DNA from: an uncultured Kineosporia sp.
GTDB lineage: Bacteria > Actinomycetota > Actinomycetes > Actinomycetales > Kineosporiaceae
DNA: 7,820 bases
NCBI GenBank assembly: GCA_937859855.1
Contig: CALMAR010000469.1
Coordinates: 3,493 to 11,312, forward strand
Reading direction: 5' to 3'
Shown here: positions 5,500-7,820 of the stretch, in pieces
Layout of the letters: every line of letters begins with the position of its first letter
How positions within the stretch are numbered: position 1 is the first letter of the stretch
The notes under the pieces: generated by a model
What the model was told of the DNA's origin: nothing
What the model saw: the letters and a program-made list of their open reading frames with translations, nothing else
Databases searched by the model: none
Program-made: the position numbers and the translations under genes

Positions 5500-6578
5500 T
5501 GTCCCGGGTACCCGGCGGCCTGCCCGCCCCTCGGACCCCCGGCCCGCGGACGGCTCCTGCGCTGCGGTGGGGCCTGATGGGGACGGGCTGGATCGTTGAT
5601 CATTTCGTCGGCTCGGTGCAGCGCAACACCAGCCAGGAGTTCGTCGCCATCGCCTCCCGCGCACGAGGGCGGGCGGCGGCCGCTGCCCAGCGGCTTGGTA
5701 TCGGCCAGGCTTACGGCAGTTACGAGGAACTGGCCGCCGATCCGGAAGTGGACGTCGTCTACGTGGGGACCGCCCACCTGGACCACTACTCCTGCGCCCG
5801 GACAGCGATCGAAGCGGCCAAGCCCGTCCTGGTCGAGAAACCATTGACCATCAATGCTTCTCAGGCGGCCGACCTGGCCCAGCTGGCCGCGGAGCGGAGC
5901 GTTTTCTGCGCCGAGGCGGTGTGGAGCTTCTTCCTTCCTCGATACGACGTCGTCCGGCAGATGCTGGAGGATGGGCTGCTCGGCCAGGTGCACACGGTGC
6001 TGGCCGACAATGGAGAGTGGTTACCGCCCGGGCACCGCATCTTCGACCCGGCTCAGGCGGGCGGCCCGATGCTCGACCTCGGAACGTACCCATTCTCGTT
6101 CGCCACCTGGATCCTGGATCAGGCCCAGGTGCTGGCCGCGCACTCCCAGCCGCACCCTTCGGGCGTCCAGGGCCAGCTGGGTGCCATCCTGAGCGACCCG
6201 ACGGGCGTCCAAAGTGTCATTCACACAACGATTTTCGGTGACACTCCAACCGAGGCGAGCATTTCCGGGACGCTCGGCACAGTGTGGTTGCCTGGGCGGT
6301 TCTATCAGCCCGGTGACGTCGTTTTCCGGCCCGCTGGCTCCGGCGACGCCATCCGCTACACCGAGCCCGCCATCGCTCACGAGGCTCTGTTCTTCGAGGC
6401 AGCCGAAGTAGCCCGCTGCATCAGTGACGGCCTGCTGGAGACACCGCTTCGGCCCCTCTCGGCGTCCATCGCCACGCTTCGGGTCATGGATGCCGCTCGC
6501 GCCCGCTGCGGCATCGCCTTTCCCGGCGAGACGGGCCCGGCTGAAGTGGCGGGACCTTCCGCCCTGATCGAGGGTTGA
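5499..6578 (+). CDS. Gfo/Idh/MocA-family oxidoreductase, dihydrodiol/xylose dehydrogenase-like
   Basis: A 359-residue protein with a Rossmann motif GLMGTGWI (25-32), EKPLT (113-117) giving Lys114, and GGPMLDLGTYPFSFATWIL at 188-206. In this last motif Tyr197 takes the place where the inositol-dehydrogenase type has His. This Lys/Tyr arrangement belongs to the branch containing dimeric dihydrodiol dehydrogenase, NADP-dependent D-xylose 1-dehydrogenase and glucose-fructose oxidoreductase. The expected reaction is NAD(P)-linked oxidation of a sugar or diol, or the reverse reduction of a ketone. Its ATG overlaps the preceding stop (TGATG), which implies translational coupling. No alternative start lies before the Rossmann motif, so the Pro/Arg-rich stretch of about 20 residues at the N terminus appears genuine. 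It is neither a recognisable signal peptide nor a membrane anchor. The aldo/keto reductase gene follows after 38 bp. Confidence 0.88.
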   Translation: MSRVPGGLPAPRTPGPRTAPALRWGLMGTGWIVDHFVGSVQRNTSQEFVAIASRARGRAAAAAQRLGIGQAYGSYEELAADPEVDVVYVGTAHLDHYSCARTAIEAAKPVLVEKPLTINASQAADLAQLAAERSVFCAEAVWSFFLPRYDVVRQMLEDGLLGQVHTVLADNGEWLPPGHRIFDPAQAGGPMLDLGTYPFSFATWILDQAQVLAAHSQPHPSGVQGQLGAILSDPTGVQSVIHTTIFGDTPTEASISGTLGTVWLPGRFYQPGDVVFRPAGSGDAIRYTEPAIAHEALFFEAAEVARCISDGLLETPLRPLSASIATLRVMDAARARCGIAFPGETGPAEVAGPSALIEG

Positions 6579-6602
6579 GCCGAGTCCTGTTTCCGATGGC
6601 CT

Positions 6603-6608
6603 GAGGAG
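6603..6608 (+). promoter_or_regulatory. Ribosome-binding site that decides the aldo/keto reductase start
   Basis: GAGGAG lies 8 nt before the GTG at 6617. Another in-frame GTG at 6608 overlaps this site and has no Shine-Dalgarno sequence of its own. The downstream GTG also gives the N terminus expected of the family. Confidence 0.75.
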
Positions 6609-6616
6609 TGTTCCCG

Positions 6617-7453
6617 GTGACCAAGGTGCCCGTCGTCACGTTGAACAACGGAGTGGAGATCCCGCAGCTGGGCTTCGGTGTCTTCCAGATCCCGCCGGAG
6701 CAAACCAGGGACGCGACGCTGGCTGCGTTCGAGGTGGGTTACCGGCACATCGACACCGCGGAGATGTATCAGAACGAGAAGGGCGTGGGGGAGGCGGTCC
6801 GCGATTCTGGGCTGGCGCGGGACGAGGTCTTCATCACCAGCAAGCTCAACAACGGATTTCACGCTCATGACGACGCGCTCAAGGCGTTCGACGAGACCTT
6901 GGACGCGCTGGGCCTGGAACACCTCGACCTGTTCCTCATCCACTGGCCGTTGCCCAAGGTGGGCGACTTCGTCGAGACCTGGACCGCGCTGGAGGAGATT
7001 TACCGGTCGGGCCGGTGCCGGTCGATCGGGGTGTCGAACTTCCAGGCCCACCACTTGCGCCGGCTGCGGGCTGAGACAACGGTGGTGCCGGTGGTGAATC
7101 AGATCGAGGTCCACCCCTATCTGGTGCAGGACGAACTCCGGGCGGTCAACGCTGATCTCGAGGTCGCCACCGAGGCCTGGTCGCCGATCGCCCAGGGCCT
7201 GGTGCTGGACAATCCGGTGATTGCTGAGATCGCCCGGCGGGTGGGCAAGACCCCCGCCCAGGTTGTGCTGCGCTGGCACATCCAGCGTGGTGACATCGTG
7301 TTCCCGAAATCGGTCACCCGTGACCGGGTGGAGGAGAACTTCGCCCTGTTCGACTTCGAGCTGGACGACGGCGACATCAGCAGCATCACGGGACTTGATC
7401 GCGGCGAGCGCACCGGTCCTGATCCGGACCAGTTCAACTACGTGCCGAGCTGA
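6617..7453 (+). CDS. Aldo/keto reductase (2,5-diketo-D-gluconate reductase-like, AKR5 type)
   Basis: A 278-residue (beta/alpha)8-barrel NADPH-dependent carbonyl reductase of typical family length. The catalytic tetrad is complete: Asp46 and Tyr51 in HIDTAEMY (44-51), Lys76 in ITSKL, and His109 in LIHWPLP. The cofactor site is visible as GVSNF (138-142), NQIEVHP (161-167) and FPKSVTRDRVEEN (229-241), whose Lys231 and Ser232 usually bind the NADP 2'-phosphate. The family reduces aldehydes and ketones, including keto-sugars, to alcohols. It is the last gene of the operon, 38 bp after the third Gfo/Idh/MocA gene. It could provide a reductive step on a keto intermediate formed by its neighbours, or detoxify reactive carbonyls; sequence cannot decide. 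The start at 6617 is chosen from the Shine-Dalgarno spacing. Confidence 0.93.
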   Translation: MTKVPVVTLNNGVEIPQLGFGVFQIPPEQTRDATLAAFEVGYRHIDTAEMYQNEKGVGEAVRDSGLARDEVFITSKLNNGFHAHDDALKAFDETLDALGLEHLDLFLIHWPLPKVGDFVETWTALEEIYRSGRCRSIGVSNFQAHHLRRLRAETTVVPVVNQIEVHPYLVQDELRAVNADLEVATEAWSPIAQGLVLDNPVIAEIARRVGKTPAQVVLRWHIQRGDIVFPKSVTRDRVEENFALFDFELDDGDISSITGLDRGERTGPDPDQFNYVPS

Positions 7454-7475
7454 GTGTGTCATGCAGGTGTGACGA

Positions 7476-7509
7476 GGCTTCCTCTTCTTTCACGTCCCGC
7501 CGGGAAGCC
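7476..7509 (+). terminator. Weak stem-loop after the operon, possible terminator
   Basis: GGCTTCC (7476-7482) can pair with GGAAGCC (7503-7509) across a 20-nt loop, 22 nt after the aldo/keto reductase stop. The loop is large, part of it (TCCCGCCGGGA) can fold on itself, and no T-run follows. It is the first place after the operon where termination looks possible, but the support is thin. Confidence 0.3.
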
Positions 7510-7541
7510 GTGCCGTCGCTGGTCGAATTCAATGATGTGAC

Positions 7542-7570
7542 TTGATCCCCCACGGCAGGCCGAATAAAGC
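7542..7570 (+). promoter_or_regulatory. Candidate promoter for the downstream gene
   Basis: TTGATC (7542-7547) and TAAAGC (7565-7570) are separated by exactly 17 nt. The -35 matches four of six consensus bases and the -10 three. It lies in the locally less GC-rich part of the intergenic region. If used, it would give a leader of about 140 nt that contains both structured regions downstream. Confidence 0.3.
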
Positions 7571-7615
7571 CTTTTGCCCCATTATGACTATGCGGCAGCA
7601 CCTTTCGATTGCATT

Positions 7616-7652
7616 GAATGGGCGGTAGCCCATTCGGGCGTACGCCCGAATG
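7616..7652 (+). promoter_or_regulatory. Two overlapping, mutually exclusive stem-loops
   Basis: Stem 1 pairs GAATGGGC (7616-7623) with GCCCATTC (7628-7635) around a GGTA loop. Stem 2 pairs CATTCGGGC (7631-7639) with GCCCGAATG (7644-7652) around GTAC. Both are perfect and share bases 7631-7635, so one RNA cannot fully form both. This is the geometry of an attenuator or switch. As DNA, the second element is a 22-bp perfect palindrome that could be an operator for a dimeric repressor. It could also be a U-less terminator for the upstream operon. No known riboswitch class was recognised. Confidence 0.5.
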
Positions 7653-7683
7653 AGCCTTCTCTGCGAGTCATATGTGCGTGTTA

Positions 7684-7711
7684 CGTTCCGGGCCGAGCTT
7701 CGGAAGGAACG
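7684..7711 (+). promoter_or_regulatory. Stem-loop that would cover the ribosome-binding site of the last gene
   Basis: CGTTCC (7684-7689) is complementary to GGAACG (7706-7711), with a possible inner CCG/CGG stem (7693-7695 with 7701-7703). The right arm includes half of the Shine-Dalgarno sequence GGAAGGAA (7702-7709) of the gene starting at 7717. Folding would reduce ribosome access. It may act with the alternative stem-loops at 7616-7652, which is inference. Confidence 0.4.
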
Positions 7712-7716
7712 CGCAA

Positions 7717-7820
7717 ATGCCTAGTGCCACTCCGCCTGGCCCCAGTTCGAATCCTGGAGACAAAGCCAAGGACACTCAGCAGGGCGGCGGTGGAGGTACC
7801 TCCTCGTCGCACGCCAGCAA
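7717..7820 (+). CDS. Unrecognised protein, Gly/Ser/Pro-rich N terminus (cut by window edge)
   Basis: An ATG at 7717 follows a good Shine-Dalgarno sequence (GGAAGGAA, 7702-7709) with 7 nt between. The frame stays open for 34 codons to the right edge. The visible protein starts MPSATPPGPSSNPGDKAKD and continues with two Gln, five Gly and Thr/Ser residues. This is a flexible, low-complexity N terminus with no signal peptide, membrane segment or recognisable domain. The informative part lies beyond the window, so I cannot assign a family. It is separated from the operon by 263 bp containing stem-loops, so it is probably a separate transcription unit. Confidence that it is a real gene rests on the ribosome-binding site and codon pattern only. 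Confidence 0.55.
   Translation, partial: MPSATPPGPSSNPGDKAKDTQQGGGGGTSSSHAS

Noticed and set aside
5316..5993. 225-codon minus-strand frame opposite the second and third oxidoreductase junction
   Set aside because: It crosses a translationally coupled gene junction on the other strand and has no recognisable protein features.
6377..7462. 361-codon open frame on the minus strand opposite the aldo/keto reductase
   Set aside because: It mirrors a gene with a complete catalytic tetrad and good ribosome-binding site. Its product is rich in Arg, His and Asp with no recognisable domain, as expected of an antisense frame in high-GC DNA.
7744..7761. tRNA T-arm-like sequence GTTCGAATCC
   Set aside because: The flanking bases do not form the 5-bp T-stem, and no acceptor, D or anticodon arms are found around it. 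It falls within the start of a coding frame.
1..7820. CRISPR array, insertion sequence, phage or toxin-antitoxin content
   Set aside because: No regularly spaced repeats, transposase motifs, terminal inverted repeats with target duplications, or toxin-antitoxin pairs were seen.

Overview
The window comes from a high-GC actinobacterium. The best anchor is the left end: a leftward gene for a DUF3073 protein and a rightward bldC gene. Both are small, highly conserved actinobacterial proteins, and I recall them lying close together in Streptomyces (not checked here). GTG starts, 1-4 bp stop/start overlaps and strong G/C bias at third codon positions fit the same assignment. Nothing here fixes the genus.

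Layout. (1) Positions 1-130 (minus): the N-terminal part of the DUF3073 gene, running off the left edge. (2) 131-774: a long divergent intergenic region with inverted repeats but no convincing gene. (3) 775-984 (plus): bldC, encoding a MerR-type DNA-binding regulator of development. It ends at a 13-bp perfect stem-loop (1029-1060) that separates it from (4) a convergent minus-strand gene (1075-1587) for a small membrane-anchored protein with a long Thr/Pro-rich tail. (5) 1588-2017: a second divergent intergenic region. (6) 2018-7453 (plus): a compact run of five metabolic genes: a Bcr/CflA-type MFS transporter, three consecutive Gfo/Idh/MocA-family NAD(P)-dependent oxidoreductases, and an aldo/keto reductase. 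The gaps are 48 bp, a 4-bp overlap, a 1-bp overlap and 38 bp, so this looks like one operon. (7) 7454-7716: a less GC-rich intergenic region with two mutually exclusive stem-loops and a third stem-loop covering the next ribosome-binding site. (8) 7717 to the right edge: the start of an unrecognised gene with a flexible Gly/Ser/Pro-rich N terminus.

The five-gene operon is the most interesting part. The three Gfo/Idh/MocA proteins are not recent duplicates. They belong to different subfamilies and carry different catalytic signatures (Lys/Asp/His, Lys/Gly/His, Lys/Asp/Tyr). The middle one closely resembles inositol 2-dehydrogenase (IolG) but has Gly where the catalytic Asp is expected. With an aldo/keto reductase and a transporter, and without any visible kinase, dehydratase, aldolase or isomerase, the set suggests redox interconversion of a polyol, cyclitol or sugar derivative (oxidise, then reduce with other stereochemistry) coupled to transport. 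That pathway is inference; the substrate cannot be read from sequence alone.
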